Positions 1 through 7,679 of a DNA stretch of 64,000 bases are shown here, piece by piece. How positions within the stretch are numbered: the stretch's first letter is position 1; each line of letters opens with the position of its first letter. A program made the translations under genes and the position numbers. Origin of the DNA: Klebsiella huaxiensis (GTDB taxonomy: Bacteria > Pseudomonadota > Gammaproteobacteria > Enterobacterales > Enterobacteriaceae); NCBI RefSeq assembly GCF_003261575.2, contig NZ_CP036175.1, positions 3,410,001-3,474,000 of the forward strand. Reading direction: 5' to 3'. The notes beneath the pieces are model-generated. The model was not told where the DNA came from. It saw only the letters and a list, made by a program, of their open reading frames with translations, and did no database searches.

Positions 1-871
1 GGAAACTCTTACCTGCCGCCAGCGCGGCTTCGACAGAACCGTACTGCTGGTAGGTGGCGATGTTTTCCAGCGCCCACGGCGTCATGATTCCGCTATCCAG
101 CGCCGACAGCGCCAGCGAACCGTGTACGCCGAAGAACCACAGCAGCGAAGTGAAAATCACGTATGCCCAGCCTACGACGGCGCCCATTGAGGCCAGCGGC
201 GTGGAGATGGTGTCCATGATGATCTGGTGGAAGTTAGTCCCCCAGTGGGTCAGCGCCCAGGAGATAATCCCCATAATAGAGAGGATAATAAAGGCCGGGA
301 TGACCGCAGAGAACGAGCGTGAAACCGAAGCCGGTACGCTGGACGGCAGCGTAATCACCCAATTACGATGAACGATGAAGGTGAACATCTCGGCAACGAC
401 CAGGCCAATCACGATACCCGAAATAATATTGGCACCGCCTAACCAGTTAGCGCCAACGGCGTAGGCTTCACCCACGCTATAAGGCGTAACGGTCATAAAT
501 GCCGCGACGGCTAATAAACCTGCCGCCATCGGGTCCACTTTACGCTCTTCAGCTAACGCGGAACCGATAAAGAAAGGTGCCATCAGCGACATAATACCCA
601 GCGTACCGTTATAAACGTTACCGCCGATAGCTTTAAAACCGTTGAGGGTTTCAATTGTAGAAGCATCCAGACGAATGCCCATTGAATAAAAGAAAGAGCC
701 GTCGCCAAAACTCAGAAATACGTTGTTAATTAGAACAAACATTGCCCCTGCTAGCGTCAATGGCATTAACTTAATAAAGCCGTTTTTAATTGCATTGACG
801 TGAGGTTGTCTTCCTATTCTGACGGCAAAAGGAAGGAGTACCTTTTCAAGCGAATCAATCACTTTACTCAT
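1..871 (-). CDS. chbC: PTS N,N'-diacetylchitobiose permease EIIC (partial)
   Basis: Membrane channel subunit (EIIC) of the chitobiose/cellobiose phosphotransferase system, which imports N,N'-diacetylchitobiose with phosphorylation. The left window edge cuts the gene: the first 290 codons are present, against about 452 in E. coli ChbC. The start is ATG at 871, preceded by an AAGGG ribosome binding site, and the product begins MSKVIDSLEKVLLPFAVRIG. Several hydrophobic segments are visible. It lies 167 bp downstream of chbB on the same strand, in the E. coli chbBC order, so it should belong to the chb operon. The leader between the two genes carries a ChiX-complementary stretch, listed separately. 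The missing C-terminus lies outside the window. Confidence 0.95.
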   Translation of the reverse strand, partial: MSKVIDSLEKVLLPFAVRIGRQPHVNAIKNGFIKLMPLTLAGAMFVLINNVFLSFGDGSFFYSMGIRLDASTIETLNGFKAIGGNVYNGTLGIMSLMAPFFIGSALAEERKVDPMAAGLLAVAAFMTVTPYSVGEAYAVGANWLGGANIISGIVIGLVVAEMFTFIVHRNWVITLPSSVPASVSRSFSAVIPAFIILSIMGIISWALTHWGTNFHQIIMDTISTPLASMGAVVGWAYVIFTSLLWFFGVHGSLALSALDSGIMTPWALENIATYQQYGSVEAALAAGKSF

Positions 872-919
872 AATAAATACCCTTTAAGGCCGTAATATAA
901 TTATTACGGCGATGATGGA

Positions 920-940
920 TGAAATTACTCTTTGACGGGA
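920..940 (-). promoter_or_regulatory. ChiX sRNA pairing site in the chbB-chbC intercistronic mRNA
   Basis: Read on the plus strand, 920-940 is ATGAAATTACTCTTTGACGGG. Only one base differs from the seed region of the small RNA ChiX as I remember it (ATGAAATTCCTCTTTGACGGG), so the chb mRNA made from the minus strand is complementary to ChiX. In E. coli and Salmonella the chbBC intercistronic RNA is known to act as a trap that titrates ChiX. Position and sequence agree with that role. The chiX gene itself is not in this window. Confidence 0.8.
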
Positions 941-1038
941 AAATAAACTCTCGATACTTCAGACAGCAAAGTAGCTAAAACCACCCCTACGAAGTTGTTA
1001 GCATTGCTATCCGAAATATGTCGAGTTTTAAAATAAAA

Positions 1039-1359
1039 TTATTGTGCAGCAGCTTTCTTAATGGCCGCAACGGCCGCTTTCAAAACACCTAAACCATCAA
1101 TCTTACCGTATAAAACAGAATCAATGACTTCCACAGGTTTATTTGGCAGTAAACGTTGAATATCTGGCAGCATATAAGAGATCTGCGGACCTAATAGTAC
1201 GACATCGGCTTCAGGCCCTTTTTCACCGGCCAGCGTTTCCGGGAATGCTTCAATAACGACCGGCACTTCGTATTTCTCTGCCTGAGCGCGCATTTTAGAA
1301 ACCAGCAGTGATGTAGACATCCCGGCGGAACAAAATAGGTAGATATATTTCTTTTCCAT
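1039..1359 (-). CDS. chbB: PTS N,N'-diacetylchitobiose EIIB
   Basis: Cytoplasmic EIIB phosphocarrier of the chitobiose PTS. It takes phosphate from EIIA and passes it to the sugar bound by ChbC. The product is 106 residues, as in E. coli. The phospho-accepting cysteine is near residue 10 in LFCSAGMSTS, the P-loop typical of lactose/cellobiose EIIB domains. I chose ATG 1359 (MEKKYIYLF) over the longer reading from 1398 because GAGGA precedes it and the family starts here. It is the first gene of the chb operon. The region upstream (1360-1588) would hold the promoter with NagC, ChbR and CRP sites known for E. coli. Confidence 0.96.
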   Translation of the reverse strand: MEKKYIYLFCSAGMSTSLLVSKMRAQAEKYEVPVVIEAFPETLAGEKGPEADVVLLGPQISYMLPDIQRLLPNKPVEVIDSVLYGKIDGLGVLKAAVAAIKKAAAQ

Positions 1360-1551
1360 GAACGCTTCCTCAATGTGTGTGACCTGTGCTCTCTGCATCC
1401 TGATGCCCGAGAGCCGGGTAAGACATGTTTTCTTTCAATTAGTATTGTTTATGCATTGAGTATACGGCATCACCTGGCAGCAGGATAATTCCTCCTTGAG
1501 CAAAATTGTCTCTCATTGACCTTGCGTTTTGACTACCCTCACATTTCCCTC

Positions 1552-1573
1552 AAATAATTCGCGCAATTAAATA
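1552..1573. promoter_or_regulatory. Candidate NagC-type operator upstream of chbB
   Basis: A perfect inverted repeat, TAATT-CGCGC-AATTA (1555-1569), sits in AT-rich flanks about 195 bp upstream of chbB. NagC operators are AT-rich palindromes with a GC-containing centre, and the E. coli chb promoter is repressed by NagC. The assignment rests on this general resemblance and on location only. The rest of 1360-1588 is non-coding and I could not place a -10/-35 or ChbR site with confidence. Confidence 0.4.
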
Positions 1574-1588
1574 AGCATGACAAATCAT

Positions 1589-1613
1589 AAAAAAGCCCGA
1601 CCACTGGTCGGGC
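1589..1613 (-). terminator. Rho-independent terminator of osmE
   Basis: Stem GCCCGACC/GGTCGGGC (1595-1613) with a two-base loop, followed on the minus strand by six T residues (1594-1589). It lies 31 bp beyond the osmE stop codon. Confidence 0.85.
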
Positions 1614-1643
1614 TTACGTAGAAATCAGCAATACGGCGGTATC

Positions 1644-1982
1644 TTACTTGCTGTTGCGCGGATCCGTGTCGTACTCTGCGCAGGTCTGATAGCCAGAATT
1701 GATAACGTGTCCCGTATCGTCTAAGGCAACAAAATAGGTTTCAATTTTACCATCGCGTTGACCCAGGATGTATGTCTGACAGGTACCACGCGCATGAATC
1801 ATGGTGACTTCAGATGAAGGTTTACCGGCAATTTGCGTTACCTGAGCACGGGTCATACCTTTTTTAACGTCTTTAACCACCGGCTGTGTGAACTGATCTT
1901 TGGTACGGTCATAGGCCGTACATCCTGCCAGCATGGTCAATACTGCTGCTGCGCCCAGAAATCCTGCAAAATTCTTGTTCAT
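1644..1982 (-). CDS. osmE: Osmotically inducible lipoprotein OsmE
   Basis: Small envelope lipoprotein of the SmpA/OmlA (BamE-like) fold. In E. coli it is induced by osmotic stress and stationary phase; its molecular role is unsettled. The product is 112 residues, as in E. coli. An N-terminal signal ends in the lipobox MLAGC, so the cysteine is expected to be lipidated after signal peptidase II cleavage. The conserved VKKGMTRAQVTQIAGKPSSE stretch is the family's signature. Start ATG 1982 (MNKNFAGFLG) is preferred over the upstream in-frame ATG at 2042 because it gives the normal length and a clean signal peptide. It is divergent from nadE across about 230 bp and has its own terminator. Confidence 0.95.
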   Translation of the reverse strand: MNKNFAGFLGAAAVLTMLAGCTAYDRTKDQFTQPVVKDVKKGMTRAQVTQIAGKPSSEVTMIHARGTCQTYILGQRDGKIETYFVALDDTGHVINSGYQTCAEYDTDPRNSK

Positions 1983-2149
1983 ATACCATCCTCTTTTTTT
2001 TGGCGTGTTAATAAGCCTGGAATAAATATCGTTATTTTTCAAGCCGAAGGTGGAAATGAGTAAAAATTAAGAGCTTTCCAATAATAAAAGCTATGTCCTT
2101 GAGGTTGCATGCTTTTGCGTCACTCAAAACTGTGATCCTTGTCGTTTTA

Positions 2150-2161
2150 CCGTCAAAGAGG
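2150..2161 (+). promoter_or_regulatory. ChiX-complementary 12-mer upstream of nadE (uncertain role)
   Basis: CCGTCAAAGAGG is a perfect complement of the ChiX seed CCTCTTTGACGG and lies about 52 bp upstream of the nadE start. The match could be fortuitous: a weak promoter pair (TTGTCG at 2139, TAGCTT at 2162, 17-bp spacer) would place these bases in promoter DNA rather than in the transcript. Confidence 0.25.
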
Positions 2162-2212
2162 TAGCTTAAACCCTTGCTGATTGCCAAACAGATTCACTTC
2201 CCGGAGGGCGCG

Positions 2213-3040
2213 ATGACGCTACAACAAGAAATTATTCAGGCGCTGGGCGCAAAACCCCAGATCGATGTCGAAGGCGAGATACGCCGCAGCGTGGACTTTC
2301 TCAAGTCTTACCTGCAAACGTATCCTTTTATTAAATCGCTGGTTCTTGGCATCAGCGGCGGACAGGATTCAACGCTGACCGGTAAACTGTGCCAGTTAGC
2401 CATCAACGAACTGCGTGCCGAAACTGGCGATAGCAGCCTGCAATTTATTGCTGTCCGTTTGCCCTACGGCGTGCAGGCGGATGAGCAGGATTGCCAGGAC
2501 GCTATTGCCTTTATTCAGCCGGATCGCGTATTAACGGTCAATATTAAAGGTGCTGTGCTCGCCAGCGAACAGGCACTGCGTGAAGCGGGCATCGAACTCA
2601 GCGACTTTGTTCGCGGCAATGAAAAAGCCCGTGAACGTATGAAGGCGCAGTACAGTATTGCAGGGATGACCCACGGCGTGGTGGTCGGGACCGACCATGC
2701 TGCGGAAGCAATTACTGGATTCTTCACCAAATACGGTGATGGTGGTACCGATATTAACCCCATTTTCCGTCTCAACAAACGTCAGGGCAAACAGCTGCTG
2801 GCGCAGTTAGGTTGTCCGGAACATCTGTATAAAAAGCTGCCGACCGCCGATCTTGAAGACGATCGCCCCTCCCTGCCGGACGAAGTCGCGCTGGGCGTGA
2901 CCTACGACAACATTGATGACTATCTGGAAGGCAAAACATTGAACGAGAAAATCGCCAAAACCATCGAAGGCTGGTATCTCAAAACTGAACATAAACGTCG
3001 GCCGCCGATTACCGTATTCGACGACTTCTGGAAGAAGTAA
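2213..3040 (+). CDS. nadE: Ammonia-dependent NAD+ synthetase
   Basis: Cytoplasmic enzyme that makes NAD+ from nicotinate adenine dinucleotide, ammonia and ATP, the last step of NAD synthesis. The product is 275 residues, equal to E. coli NadE, of the short ammonia-dependent type with no glutaminase domain. The PP-loop SGGQDST near residue 46 binds ATP pyrophosphate, and GTDHAAEAITGFFTKYGDGG is the conserved acyl-adenylate region. I chose ATG 2213 (MTLQQEIIQ) because CCGGAGGG lies 5-10 bases upstream; the ATG at 2174 gives a 13-residue extension absent from the family. It is followed by a terminator and is probably monocistronic. Confidence 0.97.
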   Translation: MTLQQEIIQALGAKPQIDVEGEIRRSVDFLKSYLQTYPFIKSLVLGISGGQDSTLTGKLCQLAINELRAETGDSSLQFIAVRLPYGVQADEQDCQDAIAFIQPDRVLTVNIKGAVLASEQALREAGIELSDFVRGNEKARERMKAQYSIAGMTHGVVVGTDHAAEAITGFFTKYGDGGTDINPIFRLNKRQGKQLLAQLGCPEHLYKKLPTADLEDDRPSLPDEVALGVTYDNIDDYLEGKTLNEKIAKTIEGWYLKTEHKRRPPITVFDDFWKK

Positions 3041-3055
3041 CGCCCCTCTCCTTTC

Positions 3056-3083
3056 ACCCCGGCTCAGGTCGGGGTTGTTTTTT
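3056..3083 (+). terminator. Rho-independent terminator of nadE
   Basis: Stem ACCCCG/CGGGGT (3056-3061 and 3070-3075) with an 8-base loop, followed by TTGTTTTTT. It begins 16 bp after the nadE stop. Confidence 0.85.
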
Positions 3084-3114
3084 GCCCTTCTCGCCTTTTC
3101 TTGCAACTGCTATA

Positions 3115-3130
3115 CTGGATAAATAAACAG
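3115..3130 (+). promoter_or_regulatory. LexA box and extended -10 promoter of cho
   Basis: CTGGATAAATAAACAG matches the LexA operator form CTG-N10-CAG with an AT-rich core. It overlaps an extended -10 element, TGC-TATACT (3108-3116), and lies 15 bp upstream of the cho start. LexA bound here would block RNA polymerase, in line with the SOS control known for E. coli cho. Confidence 0.8.
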
Positions 3131-3144
3131 CATCAGGAGCAATA

Positions 3145-4005
3145 GTGGCAAGACGGCAATCCGCACCGCGTCTCGAATTTGAAGCGGCAGCAATTTATGA
3201 ATATCCCGAACACCTGCGTCCATGGCTTGAAGCGCTGCCAAAGCAGCCAGGGGTGTACCTGTTTCACGGTGAAAGCGAGACTCTGCCGCTTTATATCGGG
3301 AAAAGCGTCAATATCCGCAGTCGGGTGCTGTCTCACCTGCGCACGCCGAACGAAGCCGCAATGCTACGCCAGGCGCGGCGTATTACCTGGCAACGCACGG
3401 CGGGCGAACTCGGCGCTTTATTATTAGAAGCACAGCTCATCAAAGAGCAGCAGCCTTTATTCAACAAACGCCTGCGGCAAAACCGCCAGCTGTGTTCGTT
3501 GCGCCTGACGGACTCCCGCCCGCAGGTGGTCTATGCGAGTGAACTGGATTTCTCACAGCAAAACGATCTCTATGGTCTGTTTGCAAACCGCCGCGCAGCG
3601 CTCCAGGCGCTGCAAAAAATCGCCGATGAACATCGCCTCTGTTACGGACTTATGGGGCTGGAACCGCTCAACCGTGGCCGCGCCTGCTTTCGTTCCGCGC
3701 TGGGCCGCTGCGCGGGCGCCTGCTGTGGTAAAGAAAGCACAGACGCGCACCATCAACGACTGCGTGAAAATATGCAAAAAATGCAGTTGGTATGCTGGCC
3801 GTGGCCCGGCGCGGTCGCGCTGGAAGAAAGCAGTGGTGACATGACGCAATATCACATCATTCACAACTGGCTGTGGCTGGGTGCCGTCGATTCTCTAGCG
3901 CAAGCGTCAACGCTAACGCGCCTGTCGGCCAAATTTGATCATGACGGTTATAAAATATTGTGCAAACCTCTGCTCAGCGGCAACTATAAGCTTCATCCGC
4001 TATGA
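3145..4005 (+). CDS. cho: Excinuclease Cho (UvrC homologue)
   Basis: Endonuclease that makes the 3' incision in UvrB-DNA complexes during nucleotide excision repair and can act on bulky lesions that UvrC handles poorly. The product is 286 residues (295 in E. coli). It carries the GIY-YIG nuclease domain of the UvrC N-terminus: GVYLFHG near residue 36 and LPLYIGKSVNIRSRV near 50. A cysteine-rich stretch, CFRSALGRCAGACCG, follows near residue 180. The UvrC C-terminal half is absent, as is normal for Cho. The start is GTG at 3145 behind an AGGAG site (MARRQSAPRLEFEA in E. coli register). Transcription should be SOS-induced through the LexA box at 3115-3130. It is convergent with the DUF2207 gene. 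Confidence 0.95.
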   Translation: MARRQSAPRLEFEAAAIYEYPEHLRPWLEALPKQPGVYLFHGESETLPLYIGKSVNIRSRVLSHLRTPNEAAMLRQARRITWQRTAGELGALLLEAQLIKEQQPLFNKRLRQNRQLCSLRLTDSRPQVVYASELDFSQQNDLYGLFANRRAALQALQKIADEHRLCYGLMGLEPLNRGRACFRSALGRCAGACCGKESTDAHHQRLRENMQKMQLVCWPWPGAVALEESSGDMTQYHIIHNWLWLGAVDSLAQASTLTRLSAKFDHDGYKILCKPLLSGNYKLHPL

Positions 4006-4015
4006 GCTGAATGTT

Positions 4016-4037
4016 AGCCCCGGTTGACGCCGGGGCT
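4016..4037. terminator. Hairpin between convergent cho and DUF2207 gene
   Basis: Stem AGCCCCGG/CCGGGGCT with a 6-base loop, located between the two convergent stop codons. No clear T run follows on either strand, so its strength as an intrinsic terminator is uncertain. Confidence 0.5.
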
Positions 4038-4039
4038 AT

Positions 4040-6079
4040 TTACCAGCCGCCACCGCCTCCGCCGCCCGAACCACCGCCGGACGAGCCGCCGCCCGAAGAT
4101 CCCGAACCGCTGTAGCTCGAGCCTGATGAGCCAGATCCTGAACTGCTGCTGGGCGTTGGCATCGAAGACGTTCGACAGGATTCGCTAAAGCGATCCAAGC
4201 TCTCCCAGCCAGCACAGGCAAACGCCGCCGACATTGCACCAGTACTGCTTAGATAGTGTGCAAAAGTATCGGCCCAAGTTTTCCCCACCCCGAGCGCCAG
4301 CGCAACCGGCAGCAGCTCTTCAAAGTGGGTAATCATCTGTGCGGGCGGATAGATAATCTGATAACGATGCTTTTCAGCGGTGCCGAGATACCGTTTCAAC
4401 CCTTTGGCGATAGCTAACTCATCCAGCCCCTTTTGCGTATAACGAGGCGTTTTCCAGCCGACAAAAATGCATAGTACGATCGCGGCCAGCAGCGCGCCGA
4501 TATAACCGGCAGGAAGCTGGGTAACAGGCAATATCCCGAAGAGAAAAAGCCCTCCCCCCAGCGTCGCGAAAGGACCAAAGATGACAGCAAAAAATAGCAG
4601 GCCCGCCCCCCAGGCGCGCCACATTTCCCGCGGATGGCATAAAAAGCGCAGCAGAAAAGTTAACATCGTTGCGCCGATCAGCATAAAGAGCGCCGCCGGG
4701 ATGGTGAGCAGCGCAACTTCAACATTTACCCAGATACCGCAAATCACCGGCATCAGCAATGCAATATAGATGCAGCGTCGCAGCGGTTGCGCCCACTTGC
4801 GAAACAGTTTAGGACGCAGCGCTTCACAGCGTTTATCCTGCCGATCGCGGCCATTCTGCATCGACTTCTGATGGGCCACGCTGAGGTCGATATTCTTTCT
4901 TTTACCTTTAAATAGCGTGCTTAATAGCTGTAGGTCATCGCTGTTTAAGCGGCTGTTCCCCTCAACGGGCAAACGAGTCAGTATCTGTTTTCCGCCCGAG
5001 TCTGAAAGCCAGGGACTATGGGATTGATTTTCGTCCCCCTTCACCGCCATCCCGCGCTTCGCTACCAGCCCCAAAAGGTCGCTACTAAAAGCGATATCAT
5101 CATATTTACGCCGGATGAGAAAACGCAGGTAGCCCGGCGACATCCCGGCAGGCAGCGAAAAGAGCGGCACGACTGGCGGCTTCCTCAGCCCGGCTTTGGT
5201 TACGTGTTTCCGCCACCAAAGGCCGTAGTACAAGGCCATCAGCAGCAACGGCAGCCATATCACGCTGGTCTTCAGCGTCGGAATGAGCAGATGCACCAAC
5301 GGCAACGCGGCTTCCGGTGCCGGAGCGGCAGCAAGAATCGCCCGCGGCCAGGTATAGACAACGGTCAGCCCTTCCCCTTTTGCCAGCGGTCGCAGAGTGC
5401 GTACGCTGCCATCGGACAGAACCTCCGCGTTGTGCTCCTTGGCCCCTGCAATACCGGTATACACGTCAATAGAGCGCAGCCTGGCGTCTTTGGAATCTGC
5501 ATTGAGTTTACCGGCTGCATCCGGCAGCTCCAGACGAAAGCTGGCTCTGGTTATCGGCCAGGCCCAGTCGTTTCCTGTCACGTTCCAGTAAAGCTCATCC
5601 CACTCGGGAAAGCGGCTGAAATGGTTACTGACCTGATAGCGAATCTCATAATTGTAGATCCCCGGCCTGAGGGTCTGTTGTGCGCTCCCAATACGCAACG
5701 TCAGCGTTTTTGCCTCTTTATCAAGGCTATAGAGCTCATATTCACCATCGCGCGAAACCGATTTAATCTCATAATCGACGCTGAAAATCTTACCGTCCTG
5801 ACGGTTCCAGGTCAGGGGCAGCGTGCGAAAAATCCCCCGACGGATCTCTTTTCCCAACGCAAGCACCTTGATATTTTCCTGCATCTCCATGCTGCCATCC
5901 GGGTTAAAACGCGCCCGGGAGTCGAAAGAGAGAATATGTTCATGCGCCGGGATCGCGCCTGGCGGGAGCTGCGAGGCATCTTTGACAATAATCATCTTGC
6001 TATCGGCGAAAACCGAGCTTGCTGCCACCAGCAATAGCAGTACGAACGCCCGAAGCGCCTGAAGAGGTAAATGCGACAT
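4040..6079 (-). CDS. DUF2207 membrane protein with glycine/serine-rich tail
   Basis: Predicted inner-membrane protein of unknown function, 679 residues. The N-terminus (MSHLPLQALRAFVLLLLVAA) is a signal peptide or anchor. A large extracytoplasmic domain of about 250 residues follows, with the DUF2207-type stretch HEHILSFDSRARFNPDGSME. Then come one membrane segment (near residue 290), a cytoplasmic part, and a cluster of hydrophobic helices around 450-550. The last 30 residues are almost only Gly and Ser and end in Trp. I chose ATG 6079, 4 bp after the lemA stop and behind GGAG; the frame opens further upstream only inside lemA. The pairing with lemA is a recurrent arrangement in bacteria. 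E. coli has ves, not this pair, between cho and spy. Confidence 0.8.
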   Translation of the reverse strand: MSHLPLQALRAFVLLLLVAASSVFADSKMIIVKDASQLPPGAIPAHEHILSFDSRARFNPDGSMEMQENIKVLALGKEIRRGIFRTLPLTWNRQDGKIFSVDYEIKSVSRDGEYELYSLDKEAKTLTLRIGSAQQTLRPGIYNYEIRYQVSNHFSRFPEWDELYWNVTGNDWAWPITRASFRLELPDAAGKLNADSKDARLRSIDVYTGIAGAKEHNAEVLSDGSVRTLRPLAKGEGLTVVYTWPRAILAAAPAPEAALPLVHLLIPTLKTSVIWLPLLLMALYYGLWWRKHVTKAGLRKPPVVPLFSLPAGMSPGYLRFLIRRKYDDIAFSSDLLGLVAKRGMAVKGDENQSHSPWLSDSGGKQILTRLPVEGNSRLNSDDLQLLSTLFKGKRKNIDLSVAHQKSMQNGRDRQDKRCEALRPKLFRKWAQPLRRCIYIALLMPVICGIWVNVEVALLTIPAALFMLIGATMLTFLLRFLCHPREMWRAWGAGLLFFAVIFGPFATLGGGLFLFGILPVTQLPAGYIGALLAAIVLCIFVGWKTPRYTQKGLDELAIAKGLKRYLGTAEKHRYQIIYPPAQMITHFEELLPVALALGVGKTWADTFAHYLSSTGAMSAAFACAGWESLDRFSESCRTSSMPTPSSSSGSGSSGSSYSGSGSSGGGSSGGGSGGGGGGGW

Positions 6080-6083
6080 TAAA

Positions 6084-6626
6084 TCACTCCATCCGTGGTG
6101 ATTTGGCTTCTTCAGGGGAGTCCAGCTCAAAAAACACTTCTGTTTTAAAATTAAACAGCCGCGCCAGCAGTAGACTGGGGAAAGACTCAACCAGAATATT
6201 GAAATCGCGCACCGTACCATTGAAGTAGCGGCGGGCCATTTGCAGCTGCTCTTCTATTTCGCTGAGGGATTGCTGTAAAGAGAGAAAGTTTTCGCTGGCT
6301 CTGAGCTCAGGATAAGCTTCTCCGAGCGCAAATATGCGCCCCAGCGTGCCAGCATAGCTACGCTCGTTATCCGCTATCTGACGAGTATTGCCCACCAGTT
6401 CGCCACGCTGGCGGGATATCTCTTCCAGCAGTTCCTTTTCATGCTGCGCATAGCGTTTCACCAGGCTTAGCAGATTAGGTGCGAGGTCGTGACGACGTTT
6501 GAGCTGTACGGCAATGCCGCTCCAGGCCTCATCTTTGAAACGCCGCAGGGAGATAAAGCGGTTATAGGTCATGACGACCCAGACGAGTACCACAACGATA
6601 ATGGCCAGACCGATATACATTTCCAT
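6084..6626 (-). CDS. LemA family protein
   Basis: Member of the LemA family, membrane-anchored helical proteins of unknown molecular role. The product is 180 residues. An N-terminal transmembrane helix (YIGLAIIVVVLVWVVM) has a short outside tail. It is followed by the family core: YNRFISLRRFKDEAWSGI, a coiled helical section with LKRRHDLAPNLLSLVKRYA, then the conserved AYPELRASENFLSLQQSLSE and ARRYFNGTVRDFN. It is the upstream gene of a two-gene minus-strand operon with the DUF2207 gene, separated by 4 bp. The start could be ATG 6626 or ATG 6620; neither has a strong ribosome binding site. Confidence 0.9.
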   Translation of the reverse strand: MEMYIGLAIIVVVLVWVVMTYNRFISLRRFKDEAWSGIAVQLKRRHDLAPNLLSLVKRYAQHEKELLEEISRQRGELVGNTRQIADNERSYAGTLGRIFALGEAYPELRASENFLSLQQSLSEIEEQLQMARRYFNGTVRDFNILVESFPSLLLARLFNFKTEVFFELDSPEEAKSPRME

Positions 6627-6775
6627 ATGTTAAATCCATAAAATAGCAGGCAGCATTAATATTTTGCATGTACCTGCAATGACACCAAGGGTATCTATCC
6701 TGACACACTCGACCCTGTGGGGTAAATCGGGTTTAACTAACCGGGCATTTTTCGGTTAACCGGCCATGTATAAAG

Positions 6776-6830
6776 AAAAAACCGCCGGCCCTGCCCAAAG
6801 CCTGTTGGCATTATTGGGCAAGACCGGCGG
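6776..6830 (-). terminator. Terminator of spy
   Basis: Long hairpin: CCGCCGG and CCGGCGG at its ends, with an inner GCCCAA/TTGGGC pairing. On the minus strand it is followed by six T residues (6781-6776). It lies 20 bp past the spy stop. Confidence 0.8.
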
Positions 6831-6850
6831 TCTTAAGTCAGCGCGCTGAG

Positions 6851-7330
6851 TTATTCAGCTGGTGCAGGCATTTTACCTTCAGGCGCTTTACGTTCTGTCA
6901 GATGCTTCTCAAAATTGGCATTAAACTGTTTTTTCTGTTCCGGCGTCAGAATGTTGTAAATCTTGTTCTGGGTTTCCAGACGGGCCAGCGCCATCTCTTT
7001 GTGCTGGGCTTCCATCTTATCAATCTGCGCCTCCGCCTTTGCTTTATCGAAGGTGTCGCTGGCGACCAGTTCATGCATCGCGCGGCGTTCATCCAGAGAC
7101 GGACGCTTCATATTTTCACGCTGGTCTTTCATGATGTCGCGAATTTGCGTTTTCTGCGCATCGGTCAGGTTCAGACCTTTGAACATCATTTCGTGTGGGC
7201 CGCCTTTGCCTTTATGGTGCATCATCGGCTTGCTGTCGGTTGGAGTGGCGGTAGCGTCTGCCGCATGAGCCAGGTTAGCCGCGCCCAGAGCCAGAGTAGA
7301 GGCAACAAACAGTGCAGTAATCTTCTTCAT
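6851..7330 (-). CDS. spy: Periplasmic chaperone Spy
   Basis: ATP-independent periplasmic chaperone of the CpxP/Spy family that shields unfolded envelope proteins. The product is 159 residues (161 in E. coli). A signal peptide (MKKITALFVASTLALGAANLAHA) is expected to be cleaved after AHA. The mature part is basic and rich in Met, His and Gln, and carries both LTxxQ motifs of the family: LTDAQ near residue 55 and LTPEQ near residue 128. The start ATG 7330 has AAGGA 8 bases upstream. In E. coli transcription is driven by BaeR and CpxR in response to envelope stress; a BaeR-like box is visible upstream. It has its own terminator. Confidence 0.96.
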   Translation of the reverse strand: MKKITALFVASTLALGAANLAHAADATATPTDSKPMMHHKGKGGPHEMMFKGLNLTDAQKTQIRDIMKDQRENMKRPSLDERRAMHELVASDTFDKAKAEAQIDKMEAQHKEMALARLETQNKIYNILTPEQKKQFNANFEKHLTERKAPEGKMPAPAE

Positions 7331-7456
7331 AGTTCAATCCTTACTTTGCGTTATTCTTACGGCGCGTTGCCGTGTTGACGAGATAAACTTTACGACGTTT
7401 ATCGTCAATTAGTCAGAGCAAGCGTAAAACAATGAAAGTGTAAAAAACATTTTCTC

Positions 7457-7474
7457 GCCAATTGTGGAGGAAAT
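7457..7474 (-). promoter_or_regulatory. BaeR-like box upstream of spy
   Basis: The minus strand reads ATTTCCTCCACAATTGGC, close to the BaeR recognition sequence TTTTTCTCCATNATTGGC. It is 127 bp upstream of the spy start. The rest of the spy-astE spacer (7331-7679) is non-coding. Near astE there is an imperfect GC-rich hairpin (about 7650-7675) without a T run, which may end the ast transcript. Confidence 0.6.
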
Positions 7475-7679
7475 ATGAAAAATAAGGAGAGAATTGCAAG
7501 GGTAAATAATTAACAGGCTGTTTTATCGAGAAATTATGGAGATTATAAATCAGCAAAGATTAAAAACAAAGCATTTAACCAGGAATAATCTGCAATCAAT
7601 CTTCAGCGCACAAAAAAATAAGACTAAGGCAGAAAGACAATTACGTAATACCCCGCCGCCCGACCGGACGACGGAATAT

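Noticed and set aside
5018..6037. A 339-codon plus-strand open frame opposite the DUF2207 gene
   Set aside because: It is antisense to a well-supported gene, is low-complexity, and shows no family features or ribosome binding site.
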